Origin: Fallopia convolvulus | Lineage: Eukaryota > Streptophyta > Magnoliopsida > Caryophyllales > Polygonaceae | Reading direction: 5' to 3' | DNA: 64,000 bases | Assembly (NCBI GenBank): GCA_964016875.1 | Contig: OZ024728.1 | Location: forward strand, 30,759,865-30,823,864 | Part shown: piece after piece, positions 35,173 to 46,246 of the stretch | How the letters are laid out: each line of letters starts with the position of its first letter | How positions within the stretch are numbered: the first letter of the stretch is position 1 | Position numbers and translations under genes: made by a program | Notes under the pieces: model-generated | What the model was told of the DNA's origin: nothing | The model's database searches: none | The model's input: the letters and a program-made list of their open reading frames with translations, nothing else

Positions 35173-36099
35173 GAAACAATAAAGTGCAAACCATCAGCTT
35201 TTTAAGAGATATCTGTGCAAACCAACAGCTTGGCTTTCATCTAGCTTTTAACTTTAAATGGTTTCTGCTTAAATAGAAAGAAACAAGTGATACTAACAAC
35301 TTCCTTATTCACTCTTCCACTAGAACTGACCATAACTCCACTAACTAGAAACTAGGACCTAACTTCTAACCACTTTTGACTGACTCAACTAAACTGGATT
35401 GAAATTTAGGAAATAACAGAACAATAATTATAATTAACAAGACATGGAAATTAATCCTTAGCTTTTCCCTTTCTGCTGTACGTAATCCAAGGCCTTGGTT
35501 TCGGTGGAATCTTATCAGTTTCACATTAAACACCTAGCTACACTGAAGTGCAGTAAAAGAAAAACAAAAGGGAAAAAATGACAACCATAAACCTATTGTT
35601 GACATGGGCCAAGTTGGTTCCTATTTTTTTTAGAGTAGTATAAGTCTCTGTCAACAATACGACTCATGTGAGTTAAGTTTGAAATGTGCATGTGAGTAAG
35701 TCAAGGAGACCTATGTGATAGACTTACATTCCAAGTACCATTAAATCATTAACTAATATTCCTAATTAAGGTTGTTGTTGGCATGTTCTGTGTTTCTCTT
35801 TTGAGGATTTACTTCAATATAAGCTCTCAACTAACAAACACAAGTCTAAAAAGCTCTCAACTAGGATTGTTTCTCTTAAGTTGATTTCAAATTAACATTC
35901 TCTAACTCTTTTGATATTATAATATGTGCTCTTAAACTGTTTTTTTTTTTTTTGCTAGGATATAATAAGATTCTAGTTTAAAGACAACTGGGACTAAAAA
36001 GAATTAAATTTTATTCAACGTAAGATAATGTTTAATATATCAAGCAGTTTTTAAATACTTACATATTCTTCCTCAATGTCGGTATACCCCTTTATGAGA

Positions 36100-36530
36100 C
36101 CCTCTGTATGAGTAGTCATTCTGCTCTGAGATAGATCAAAAGACGCTCAATCGGGTACATCCACTGCACGTAAACTGGCCCACAAACTTCAACCTCTCTA
36201 ACCAAGTGAACAATGAGATGCACCATGATGTCAAAAAAAGAAGGTGGAAAGTACATCTCCAATTGACACAAAATCACAACAATCTCTTTTTGTAGATCAC
36301 CAACTCATCACGACCAATGGCCTTACTGCATAATCTCTTGAAAAAGAAACAAAGATTAATGATGACATTTCTTACATTCTTTGGCAATATGGAACGGATG
36401 GCCACCGGTAACAGATTTTGCATTAATACATGACAATCATGTGATTTAAGCCCCATTAACTTCAAGTCTTTCATGGACACCAAGCTGCTAATATTTGAAG
36501 AGTACCCATCCGGAACTTTGATTCCTTACA
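36100..36530 (-). pseudogene. CACTA transposase TNP2, DUF4218 region
   Basis: Minus-strand reading from about 36530: GIKVPDGYSSNISSLVSMKD, LKLMGLKSHDCHVLMQNLLP, VAIRSILPKNVRNVIINLCF, FFKRLCSKAI. A frame change follows, into LQKEIVVILCQLEMYFPPSF, FDIMVHLIVHLVREVEVCGP, VYVQWMYPIERLL. These are textbook motifs of the DUF4218 part of En/Spm TNP2 transposases. Upstream transposase sequence is missing beyond 36540. The element cannot encode an active transposase. Confidence 0.88.
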
Positions 36531-36603
36531 CACTAATATAGCTAATGTTATTAATAATTGTATATAATATATTAGTAGGTGATCTTTAATTCCTTGATAT
36601 CTC

Positions 36604-36693
36604 TACTATTTATCTTTATGAATAAAATTTTAATATTATATAGTCATATACTATTTATCTTTATGAGCAAAATTTTAATATTATATAGTCATA
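36604..36693. repeat. 47-bp tandem duplication
   Basis: Two adjacent copies of an AT-rich unit containing TACTATTTATCTTTATGA and TTTTAATATTATATAGTCAT, starting at about 36604 and 36650. Confidence 0.75.
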
Positions 36694-37784
36694 ATAGAAC
36701 GTAATCTCTACTATTCCATCGTTATGGACATAAATTCATAAATTTTAATATTATATAATTTTTTAAGTTCTTACAATAATTAAATAATAATTGTAAATAA
36801 TACATTAGTACATGATCTTTAATTCTTTAACAATATGTAATGGGTACACACTATATTAGTACGTGAGAAACTTTAATATTATATAATTATATTAGTACGT
36901 GAGATATATATACCGTAATTTTTTCTTTGGTAAATATGAAACTATGAATAGGTGAGATCTCTATGATTTTATTTTTATGGACATAAATTTTAATAGGGTT
37001 TTGCTATTCATCGCCCCTTATGTGTGAGATGTCACTTTTATAATATTAAAGTATATGTATAAATCTATAGAGTAGGGTTCCAGTGTAAATATTTCTTAAG
37101 GAGAAAACTAAGAACAAATTGAGAGTGTTGGATGATGAACATGAACGGATGAGATTAGATCTGGTAAAAACAAAAAAAAGGCTGATTCATTAATAAATGG
37201 CACGGAGCGTAATTTAGAAAAAAAATAACTTAATATTCCAAAAATACCCTTCTTTCTCCCCCAAATCCTTCCCCTCTTTTCAATTCACACAAGAGAGAAT
37301 CAGGAGTCGTACGGACTCGGGGAGAACTTCACCGTCGGCATATCGTTTCTGCCTCGTTAAAGTCTACAAATTCCACTAAATTGATTGTTTTGAACGTGCC
37401 CTTCTCAATTGAATTTTATTCCCTAATTTTTTTTATGTCAATTGTGGTTCTTATCGTTTTGGAATTAGGTTTGCAGTTTAAAATTACTCCACACCCTCCT
37501 CATGTACCCACATCACATGAAATTGCGTGATAGATTCACATAAGAAGATTATTATTAGGTGCAAAAGGTTGTAGTTATTTTAATTGAAAGTGGCAACCCT
37601 TTTGTGTTTAATATATTTTGTACTGTTAATCTACAAATGCATTAATGAGCTGGGTTTTCTAAAGCAACAATGGAGTTTATTTTTTGAGCAACAATGGAGT
37701 TTACTTAATGTATTGATCTCATAGATTTTATGTGGTGGGGTATTAGGACGGATGAAGACATGTTGTTTGATAAGATATTTAATA

Positions 37785-37852
37785 GCCTATTAACTTAAGT
37801 GGTAAAGTAATGTGCATGTACACATAGATGTGGGTTCAAATCCCATATGGGT
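37785..37852 (+). other. tRNA-like A and B boxes, possible SINE head
   Basis: TAACTTAAGTGG (37791-37802) fits a Pol III A box. GGTTCAAATCC (37833-37843), 31 bases further on, fits a B box. The region could be the 5' part of a tRNA-derived SINE or an old tRNA relic. I cannot fold a cloverleaf or place an anticodon with confidence. Confidence 0.35.
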
Positions 37853-38395
37853 TAATTCTATAGATGGTTTATATCTTTTAGTTCATTATAACTTTTCCTT
37901 TGGTTCATAATTTTGTAAGTTCGGGTTCATAATAATTTATCTTATAGTTCAAATCTTTTAGATCACACTAGTTGTTATTTTGATTCATGTCTTCTGCATT
38001 GGTTCATAACATTCGATCTTTTGGTTCGTATTTTTATAAGCATAAGTTCATAATATTTTGTCTTATTTTAGTTTATAAAAGTTAATATATTGCTTCATGT
38101 TGTTATGTGGTTAAGTTCATAACAATTGTCTATAAGGTTCACTAAATTTAATTTATAATACCTGATGTATCTTATTTTACATGTATTATCTTATGGTTCA
38201 TGTCTTTATACGGTTAGGTTCATAACAATTGTCCTAAAGGTTCATGTCCCCTGGACAGATCGGCCCACGAGGGCCGTAAGGTTTCAGAGCTATGTTTTTA
38301 CGTTTTGTTTTGTTTCGGTTTTGCTTTTGGTTTCCTTGTTCTTTATCTTGTTCTGTAGTCACGTCGGGTCTTTTGGTCGCTCCCCTGTCGCGTTA

Positions 38396-38493
<98 letters not shown>

Positions 38494-38690
38494 TTGTTGT
38501 GGTTGTTGCTCATAAATGATATTTTGTTGGTTCATACATTTGAATGTTAAGGTTCATAATAAGTGTTCTTGTGGTTTTGCTAAAAAAAGTGTTCTTATGG
38601 TTCATGAATTACTTGCTCGTAGTAATTAAAGTTATGATCATGACTTTAATTGCAATTTGAACACATGGAAGCTCAATATGGTTCATATCA
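37850..38690 (+). repeat. Interspersed GGTTCATA repeat field
   Basis: At least fifteen variants of GGTTCATAA, GTTCATAAC or GGTTCATGTC at irregular 30-60-bp spacing, on both sides of the trinucleotide microsatellite. Non-coding and AT-rich. Its origin is not clear to me. Confidence 0.55.
38397..38509. repeat. Compound trinucleotide microsatellite (TTG)n(CTG)n(TTG)n
   Basis: About 18 TTG units, then about 14 CTG units, then TTG units and GTGGTTG. The preceding GC-richer segment (38247-38396, ending GTCGCTCCCCTGTCGCG) has no repeats and may be the 3' tail of an RTE-type LINE or SINE, whose copies can end in (TTG)n; I found no clear target duplication. The poly-Cys or poly-Val frames across it are artefacts of the repeat. 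Confidence 0.85.
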
Positions 38691-39177
38691 TTTTATCAAA
38701 GAAGAAACAAAAAAATTAGAACAAATTTAAGAATATAAAAGGAGGACGTAATTTTAGAATTTATTATTTGGGCATTTTATCAAACACATGGTAGACAATT
38801 TGATGAACATTTACCATTGGCCTTTATTTTCAATAAAACAAGCAGATTGTAACACAAAACATGCACAACTTTCATATGTTTGAGTAAAACCAACACAACT
38901 AATTTAATAATAGCTTCTATTAAAACTAACAATTTATCAAACACTTGGTCTGCACCTCATAAATTCAACCAAGAAGACCTAAATAAATAAAAATAAGAAG
39001 GTTTTGCTTTCTTTCATCATATCACAAAAGTGTCAAAACATTAAAGATTCAAATAAAGGAAAACATATATAAAAACATATAAACATTCACAAATTCATAC
39101 AAATTAAAAGTAATAAAACCCTGAAAAAGAAAACTAAAGTCGTATCGTAATTTTGTGCTTCTTATTTCATGGTGCAG

Positions 39178-39270
39178 ATTATGTCATCCGCAAATGAGCA
39201 TGAATTGATTTGTTCCTTTCTTGAGGTCGCACCTGGGCAGACTGTTGAAACTGCTCGTAGCGTTATGCAG
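39178..39270 (+). pseudogene. Fragment of a plant UBX-domain (PUX) gene, UBA-like exon
   Basis: After the acceptor GGTGCAG the exon reads IMSSANEHELICSFLEVAPG, then QTVETARSVMQ, and ends at a donor CAG/GTTATT. Plant UBX-domain proteins begin with a UBA-like helix bundle of the form 'SSFLEIAVGQTAETARQFLQ', which this matches well. The following exons are not recognisable, and the downstream frame stops soon (39366). It is probably a captured exon inside the candidate Helitron rather than a gene. Confidence 0.6.
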
Positions 39271-40138
39271 GTTATTCTCGCCTATGTTATTAAAGTGTGG
39301 CTAATGGCTATGTGTTTGTTGTGTGTTTTTTGTACGCATTTTGCAGCAGCAACTTTGACTGGTTTTTAGGTGATGATGTAAAGTAGAGAAACCTGATCCT
39401 TCTATTTATATCATGGCTGCTAAGGTAACTAATTCAATTATCTCAAGAGGATGCTGTTTGCACTTATATCCTTGTGAATGCATCTAATTATAGTGATTGG
39501 ATTCACAACAACTTGGTGTTGCAGTAAGCGACTGTTTGGTGGTGGAAGAATGTGTCATTGGCCTACAGGTAACCATTGTTAAACAAAATTATTGCAAAAT
39601 TTCAGAAGTAACACTCCATTTTCAAATTTTAAGTATCAAGTGTTGTAAAAGTTACCTTGACTGAGTATTTCAGGTTCTTTTTTAGCTCTATTTTCTTGCT
39701 TCTCTGTTCATTGAAGCAACGAGCTATTATGTTGGTATTGCAGCCTTCCTCATAATTATTGACCATGTTTCCCTAACCCATAAAGATTTCAGATTATGTG
39801 CCATCATTGATCTTCTTGACCTTGAACCTTTGTATAACAGGTTGGCATTGTGAAGAAGGCTAATATTAAGATTCATGGTTTCTGAGGCGATCTGTCAATC
39901 ATCACTTTTGCACTCCAGTTCAGTATTAGTATGAAACTTGTTGTTAAGTTACGGTGATAAGAAACCCATAAGCTGTTAGCATGGTTGACTGATCATTAGT
40001 GTTTTGTAATATTGGTCATGAGATTCCTAAATTATAAACCCATAGTGTTCAAATTATTTGTGATTCTTACTCTTAGCTGAGATATATTGGGACATCCAAG
40101 AAGTTAACCAAAATACACCCGCGCGCGGTACCCCCTAG

Positions 40139-41025
40139 TAGTATAAAATGGGTGCCGGTATATTTATGGAAAAAGTTAAACTAATCACGTAGAGATATTT
40201 TTAGTAACACTTTACCTGAAAATGGTGCATTGGAAAAAGAAAAATCAAATGCAAGATTCCAAGTCGAAACTGCCATCCAGATAGGAGCAAAAAATGTGGG
40301 ATTAATACAAATAATCCAAAATCTAATCTACCAACAATTTTATTTTCGTTCGATAAAGAGAGTTTAGGGATTTGTGGGTATTTGGCAATTTGCGATAGGT
40401 ACAGCCAAGCCCTAGGCTCTTGTGTTGCATGCCTTCTACTTGAAAAATCCCTTTCCCCAAACCGGGACCAGTTTTTTTTTTTTTTTATCAATTGTTATAC
40501 GGAGTATGTCATATAAGCGAAAGTAAGGAAATAACCAAAAAAGAAAACGAAAAGGAAATAAGCCCGTTTTTATTTTCGGGAACTTTTAATTAGAATTTTC
40601 CCAGATTGAAAATTATTTCGAAATGGATTTTTTAGCACCAAAAAGTAATAAAGAAAATGGAGTCAAATCAACATGCTTTGGTGTTTGATGCCTGTGGCTG
40701 TCAACTCGCTTCCTTTTGCAGAAGACATGTGAGATCCTCTTCCCCTTGTCCACTCTCTCAAAAGGCTGGTTTCATTTTGAATCCTGACCTGACCACTTTG
40801 ACCGGTTACCGGTTATCCCCTATTTCCTCGTAGACCCACGCGGAGAGACAGAGCAAGAGATTTGAACTTGCTTCTCGTCTTGGTTGTTGTGCCCAAAGAA
40901 AAACGCACAAACATCCACACACTAAAAACACAGCCTTGAAAAACCCACAACAGAAAATGGAAGGCAACAAGAAGTGAAGAACCCACATTCAAATTACCCA
41001 GTTTAATTACAGAGTTACCAGAAAA
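40139..41025 (+). promoter_or_regulatory. Upstream region of the LRR receptor-like gene
   Basis: Non-coding 0.9 kb between the Helitron-like end and the start codon. It includes a T run (40471-40484) and a pyrimidine-rich stretch near 40735-40765. No clear TATA box can be assigned. The last 100 bases (ACAGAAAATGGAAGG, then CCAGAAAAATGGG) look like a 5' leader. Confidence 0.4.
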
Positions 41026-43408
41026 ATGGGTTTCAGGAAGCTCTCCTCCATCCTCGTTCTTCTCTTCCTCCTTGCAACCCAAGAAGGCCTTTCCACTCCC
41101 ACCAGCAAGAAATCAGAGGTGAGAGCTCTTCTGGAGCTGAAATCGAGCCTTGACCCGTCAAACACGCGCCTCTCCTCCTGGTCAACGGACGGCGACCCAT
41201 GTGAGGGGGGCTCATTTGAGGGAGTTGGGTGCGACGAGAATGGCCACGTGGCCAACATCTCCCTTCAGGGCAAGGGCCTTCACGGGCAGCTCTCTTCCGC
41301 CATTGGAGACCTCCCTTACCTCACTGGCCTTTACCTCCACTACAACTCCCTCAATGGCGACATTCCAATCCAGATTTCTCAGCTCACTCTTCTCGCTGAT
41401 CTTTACCTCAATGTTAATAACTTGTCTGGTCACATTCCCTCTCAGATTGGGAACATGGAGAGTCTTCAAGGTTTCTTTCTTTTTATTCCTTCCTAACCAT
41501 TGGCAAAAATGATTCTTGGATCTAAAACGTTTGATTTTGGTTTGATTTGAATATTTGTGTGCAGTTTTGCAGCTGTGCTACAACCGGCTGACAGGGAGCA
41601 TCCCCACTCAGCTGGGGTCTCTGAAGAAGCTGAGTGTTGTTGCTCTTCAGTTCAACCAACTGAGCGGTGCCATCCCAGCAAGCTTAGACGGCTTACAGAG
41701 CTTAGTTAGGCTTGATCTCAGCTTCAACTCCCTCTTTGGCTCAATCCCCAACCGCTTGGCCGATGCTCCTCTGCTCCAAGCTCTCGACATTCAAAACAAT
41801 TCTCTTTCTGGAAGTGTTCCCCCTGGTAAATTAAACCCCTTTTTTACTTAATAATCTTTATGCATTTGGCCTTGAACCCCAGATTTCGCTTTGGCGAAAC
41901 CTCACTGTGTCAATGTTGTTGTTGTTGTTGTTGCATTTGGCCTTGAGCTTTTAAGTAATTTTTTTCTTTTGATCATGTATCCTGAAGCTCTGAAGCGATT
42001 GGACCAAGGATTTCAGTATGCAAACAACAAGGGGCTTTGTGGAGTTGGGTTCATCTCCTTGGCAGTTTGTTCTGTAACTGACCGCCAAGGACGGCCCATG
42101 CCCGAAGGTGCAGCCACCGACATTCCCGAGACAGCAAACATCATCTCCGGTTGTACCAATCCGCCTCAATGCTCTTCTGCAGATTACATTCCAAACAAGA
42201 AGAAGAGCAAGGCAAATGCATCCGTTGCAGTCGGAGCTCTCGTTACGTTAATCGCCCTCTCAGCCATAGGCATCATGTCGTTCACACAATACCGTAGGCG
42301 GAAGCAAAGACTAGGGAGCTCGTTCGACACGACGGATAATCGCCTTAGCACCGACCTCATGCCTATGGAGTCGTGCAGGAAGGCGGGATCTCCCTTGATC
42401 AGCCTCGAATACCCTGGTGGATGGGACCCCCTCCCCCACCACGAGGCCGGAGGAAGCTATGGCTGCGGGTTCTCACAAGAGATCCTCCAGAGCTTTATGT
42501 TCAATTTGGAGGAGATCGAGTCGGCCACCCAGCACTTCTCCCCGGGGAATCTGCTCGGTAAGAAGGGCTTCTCGGCTGTCTATAAGGGAATACTGAGAGA
42601 CGGGTCACTCGTTGTGGTCAAAAGGATGAGCAAGAGCAGCTGCAAGTCTGAGGAGGCTGAGTTCTTGAAAGGTTTGAACACCTTAGCCTCGATAAGGCAC
42701 GAGAATCTCGTTAGGCTGAGAGGCTTTTGTTGTTCTCGGGGGAGAGGCGAATGCTTTCTTGTGTACGATTTCGTTCCGAACGGGAAGTTGTCGCGGTTTC
42801 TTGATCTTAAAGATGGAGATGCAAAAGTGCTAGAGTGGTCCGTCCGGGTCTCCATCATCAAAGGCATTGCAAAAGGTTAGATGCCTTGACATACTTTGGA
42901 ATCTAATTAACTTAAAACAATGAATCTTATATAGGAAGCTTCTTTTGTTTCAGGGATCCAGTACTTGCATTCATACAGAGCAAACAAGCCTCCATTGGCA
43001 CATGAAAACATATCAGCTGAGAAGGTCCTTATCACCCCCAACTCGAGCCCTCTCCTCTCTGACTCAGGCCTCAACAACCTTCTCACAAACGACACCGTCT
43101 TCTCCACCCTCAAATCCAGTGCTGCCATGGGATACCTCGCCCCGGAGTACACCACAACCGGGAAGCTCACCGAGAAGAGCGACGTCTATGCATTTGGCGT
43201 TCTTGTTCAACAAATTCTCTCTGGAAGAAGCAAGATAAATCATCAGTCCATCCACGAACTCGTCGACCCAAATCTCCATGGGAGGTTCTCGGAGACCGAG
43301 GCTGCCAAGATTGCTAGGATGGCGATTGCCTGCACTCATGAATGCCCTCTTGAGAGGCCTTCTATGGAGGTGGTCGCTCTTGAACTTGGGTCTTGTGTGT
43401 CTCCGTAG
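41026..43408 (+). CDS. LRR receptor-like kinase (predicted pseudokinase), four exons
   Basis: Exons 41026-41470, 41565-41825, 41988-42875 and 42954-43408 join in frame to 682 codons with GT-AG introns. Residues 1-25 are a signal peptide (LSSILVLLFLLATQ). An LRR N-cap (RALLELKSSLDP...SWSTDGDPCEG) is followed by about five LRRs (LTGLYLHYNSLNGDIP, LADLYLNVNNLSGHIP, LCYNRLTGSIPTQLG, VALQFNQLSGAIPASL, LVRLDLSFNSLFGSIP). A membrane helix is at about 313-333 (VAVGALVTLIALSAIGIMSF) and a kinase-like domain at about 415-680. The glycine loop is altered (LLGKKGFSAVYKG), HRD is replaced by AHEN and DFG by DSG, although the VVVK lysine and APE remain, so catalysis is unlikely. It resembles the plant LRR-RLK group that includes Arabidopsis At5g51560. 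It would act at the plasma membrane; the ligand is unknown. It is the only intact host gene seen here. Confidence 0.92.
41876..41932 (+). mobile_element. Tiny SINE-like insertion in intron 2
   Basis: 57 bp ending in (GTT)n, flanked by the perfect 14-bp repeat GCATTTGGCCTTGA (41862-41875 and 41933-41946). The body CCCCAGATTTCGCTTTGGCG, then AAACCTCACTGTGTCAATG, with a TTG tail, resembles the 3' end of plant Au-type SINEs. The target-site duplication shows retroposition by a LINE machinery. Confidence 0.75.
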
Positions 43409-44487
43409 TCAGAGAACTTGGGTCTTTTGGTTGTTGGGGGTGTTTTTGGATGCTTAGCTTTTGTAGGTTCTGATTGATTGATTCCCCAAGAGAAGGGATG
43501 CTTGTATGTGCTTAGAACTTAAAATTTAGGTTAATTTGCATTTAATTGTAATGATAAAAGTAGTCTTTGTTGAAGATGTGATCTCATCCAACTATCCAAG
43601 GATGTGTAAGACACCTTTTTGTAGCATCATCCCTCTCTCATTCTTCGGTCTGCTAGGGTTTCGAGTAGGAACGTTTGCCTAGTTCAGAAATGTAGAATTA
43701 TTATGGAGATTATTAAAAATCCCAGGTTATCTCCTATCATTCTCTGTTTTGTTTGTTCTTTGTAATCTCTTGATTCTTTTGCCCCCTCTTTTGTTGGAAT
43801 ACCTCTTTCCTGATATTTCTTGTGAATTATTAGCTCTTGTGCTTTATATTTTGATCTATGACTTCTTCTGGATGTATCTGTTCCTTGCCTCTTTTTATAT
43901 CGTTATTTCTATTTATAACTTCTTTTTCTTCTTGTGCTCTTATGTGCTTGTTCCATCTTCTTTGAATAGTCTTGGTTATGGTTCCCCCTCTTTTTTGTAC
44001 TGGCAGCAAGTGCTCCCCTTCTCTTTGTGTTGCTTTTTGTTGAATGTAGTTGAGGTGTTGTTGCCTTAATGTTTGAGGATGTGTATGAACCATGACTTGA
44101 ACTTTATTTTAATCCTGTTTGGTGTATGTTGACTTAGGCTCATTTTTCTTCTTAGAAATGTTCTAGTCCGACCTCATCTCCTTTCTTGGATTATTGCCAA
44201 ATTCAATGGGGATAATTGGGTGCTCTATTCTTTGGATGGACTCCCTCTGAGAATTGCTTCTGATATTTCCACTTCTATTTAGTTTCTTCACTATGTTGTT
44301 TTCCATTTCATCCCTATGACTTCTCGTCTTCTTGTCCTAAAACATTTTAAAAGGGATGCTTTATGGTTTAGCTCTCTGGTATTCATTGTTTTTAACCTAG
44401 ACTATACCAAAATTTCAAATTTATTGTTCATATGCAAGTATCACATTTATATATTACATTACTACATACATCCTATGATTTATACTA
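43409..44487 (+). other. 3' flank of the LRR gene, then T-rich sequence
   Basis: The first ~170 bases are the probable 3' untranslated region, with AATGATAAAAG near 43550. From about 43600 the sequence is T/C-rich (CTCTTGATTCTTTTGCCCCC and similar) and continues in style beyond the Pack-MULE into 45589-46500. It is probably the 5' part of the decayed DUF4283 element. A hydrophobic 106-codon frame (43749-44069) is a by-product of the T-rich composition. Confidence 0.45.
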
Positions 44488-45579
44488 GGGATTTTCCTTT
44501 TGGTGCCCTCGAGGTTTCGACTTTTCCTCTTGGTGCCCAAAAAAAATTCTTATTCCTTATGGTACCCTTGTAGTTTTAAAAAATTCATTTTCGTAACCTA
44601 AAATAAACCAAAACCAAATTCCATCCATTTAACTCAATTCACTATTAACAACCGTTAACAATTTATTAAAAAAAAACGTTCTTTTTTTTTAAATCTACGT
44701 ATTCTTAATTATCATATCTATCTAGAGAATAAGATTGAGATTCTACCTAAAAAAACAAGAAACAAGATTGAGAGATTGTGTGGGAGAGAAAGAGGGAGAT
44801 TGTGATATATTTCAATGGCTACTGGCTTCTTGGCTACCCATTCAGGCGATTCTTCTATGGCTCGCCAATTCACTTCCAAATCCCAGGTCTGAATCCTCCA
44901 ATGGATTGGTTCGAGTTCGCTAATTCCCATTGCTTCAAACGTCCGAGGTACTCATTTTCCTTCCAATTCTCAAACCTAATTAATTTACTCTTTGTATTTC
45001 TCTCAACGCTCAAGATCTAATCAATTGCAGAAATCGATCTGTGCTTTAGTTAGGGTTCGACAAGGAGAACATAAAAGTGGAGGTAGACGAGCAGAACGTG
45101 CTCCATATCAGAGAGGAAGGAAGCAAGCAAGGAGAAAGAGGAGACGCAGGGCAAAAACGACGCCGCATGGCACTCGCTGGAGAGGGGGAAGGTGGCGGAT
45201 TTCCACAGGGAAATCGAACTTCATGAGAACATGAAGGTAGCTTAGATCAAAGTGCAGGCGGAGAATGGAGTTCTCAGTTCTCACAATTCTGGTTCCCAAA
45301 GATTAGATTTTACAATCGGGAGAGATAGTCACATGTATTTGGGTTTTGCTGAATGAGAAAAGGTAAATAGAATAAAAAAAGGAATATGTAGATTTTTTTA
45401 TTTTTTTTAATTGATTGTTAACGGTGAATAGAGTGAAAATGGATGGAATTTGGTTTTGGTTTAATTTAGGTTACGGAAAGGAATTTCTTAAAACTACAAG
45501 GGTACCATAAGGAATAAGAATTTTTTTTGGGCACCAAGAGGAAAAGTCGAAACCTCGAGGGCACCAAAAGGAAAATCCC
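44488..45579 (+). mobile_element. Pack-MULE with captured small heat-shock gene
   Basis: 1092 bp with ~180-bp terminal inverted repeats: GGGATTTTCCTTTTGGTGCC at the left and its reverse complement GGCACCAAAAGGAAAATCCC-type end at the right. A perfect 9-bp target duplication TTTATACTA lies at 44479-44487 and 45580-45588. Long inverted repeats plus a 9-bp duplication define Mutator-like elements. No transposase is present; the centre is a host-gene fragment with its intron. Inserted in the decayed DUF4283 element. Confidence 0.9.
44806..45306 (+). pseudogene. Peroxisomal-type small heat-shock protein (HSP20) pseudogene
   Basis: Exon 1 (about 44806-44947) reads GYWLLGYPFRRFFYGSPIHF, then PPMDWFEFANSHCFK, the N-terminal pattern of plant ~15.7-kDa peroxisomal small HSPs (YPFRRF...DWMES..SHIFK...NVPG). 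A ~100-base intron follows (donor GTACTC, acceptor TTAG at 45050). Exon 2 reads FDKENIKVEVDEQNVLHIRG, and after frame changes WHSLERGKVADFHREIEL, ENMKV, IKVQAENGVL and VPKD with a stop at 45304-45306. There is an in-frame TAG after ENMKVA, an apparent short duplication (CAGTTCT) near 45275 and at least one frameshift. Retention of the intron means capture from genomic DNA, not RNA. Not functional as a chaperone. Confidence 0.8.
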
Positions 45580-45841
45580 TTTATACTATTAAACCTTTGT
45601 GTATCTTTTTTACTGCTTACTTCTCTCTTTCTACTTATGCTTTCCACTTTCATGTTCATATTGGTTTCTCTTCTCCTAAATTGATTTTTATTTGTAATGC
45701 TCTGATGTACCAAATCTATGAATATTCTGTGTGCTTTATTCTCTTCTTTGTAATCATTTCTTTAGCCACCTATTCCATAAATGTTTCTATGGTTGTATCT
45801 CTACAAATTTACTGCTCAAAGACTTCTATCACTTTCATTAA

Positions 45842-46246
45842 GGCCCCATTTGGTATGCTGTTGGAATCGAATTGGAATCAGAAATCAGAATGGAATCAGG
45901 AATCGGAATGCACCAATCCTGTGACATGTTGTTTGGTATGTTGTCGGAATGAACCATTCCTGAGAATTATGGTTTAAAATTTTGGTTTAGACCTTAGAAT
46001 TTAGGGTTATTGAAGTTTAGAATTTATATTTAAGGTTTAGGATTTTTAGTCTTTTAAGGTTTAAGATGAAAAATTAAATTTTTTTTGGAATGGATGATAC
46101 CTTCCATTTTCTGTTGGAATCAACTTTGCATGCAGGCTTGGAATGAGCCATTCATGTGAATGAAATTGATTCCAGATTTTGGCAAACCAAACAGTATACT
46201 GGAATCAACCATTCCTGATTCCCAGGGAATCGAACCAAACGAGGCC
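45842..46246. mobile_element. PIF/Harbinger-like MITE
   Basis: 405 bp with ends GGCCCCATTTGGT and ACCAAACGAGGCC and the 3-bp duplication TAA (45839-45841 and 46247-46249). The interior contains many GGAATCxGAAT repeats in both directions. Non-coding. Confidence 0.75.

Larger units (their letters stand above)
36600..40138 (+). mobile_element. Candidate Helitron carrying a PUX gene fragment
   Basis: The right end has CCGCGCGCGG (40119-40128, self-complementary), a short spacer and CTAG (40135-40138) followed by T: the hairpin plus CTAG/T expected at a Helitron 3' end. Two TCTCTACTATT sites preceded by A, at 36600 and 36705, fit a Helitron 5' end. No helicase or Rep gene is present. Inside are a gene fragment (39178-39270), a tRNA-like sequence, GGTTCATA repeats and a trinucleotide microsatellite. 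The right end is more convincing than the left. Confidence 0.5.

Noticed and set aside
38165..38519. Frames with long poly-Cys, poly-Val or poly-Ala runs
   Set aside because: They are read through the (TTG)n(CTG)n microsatellite and have no other protein features.
43749..44069. 106-codon hydrophobic frame after the LRR gene
   Set aside because: Produced by T-rich composition; no domain and no coding context.
45842..46246. hAT-type MITE
   Set aside because: Ends could suit hAT, but the duplication is 3 bp (TAA), not 8 bp, so PIF/Harbinger fits better.
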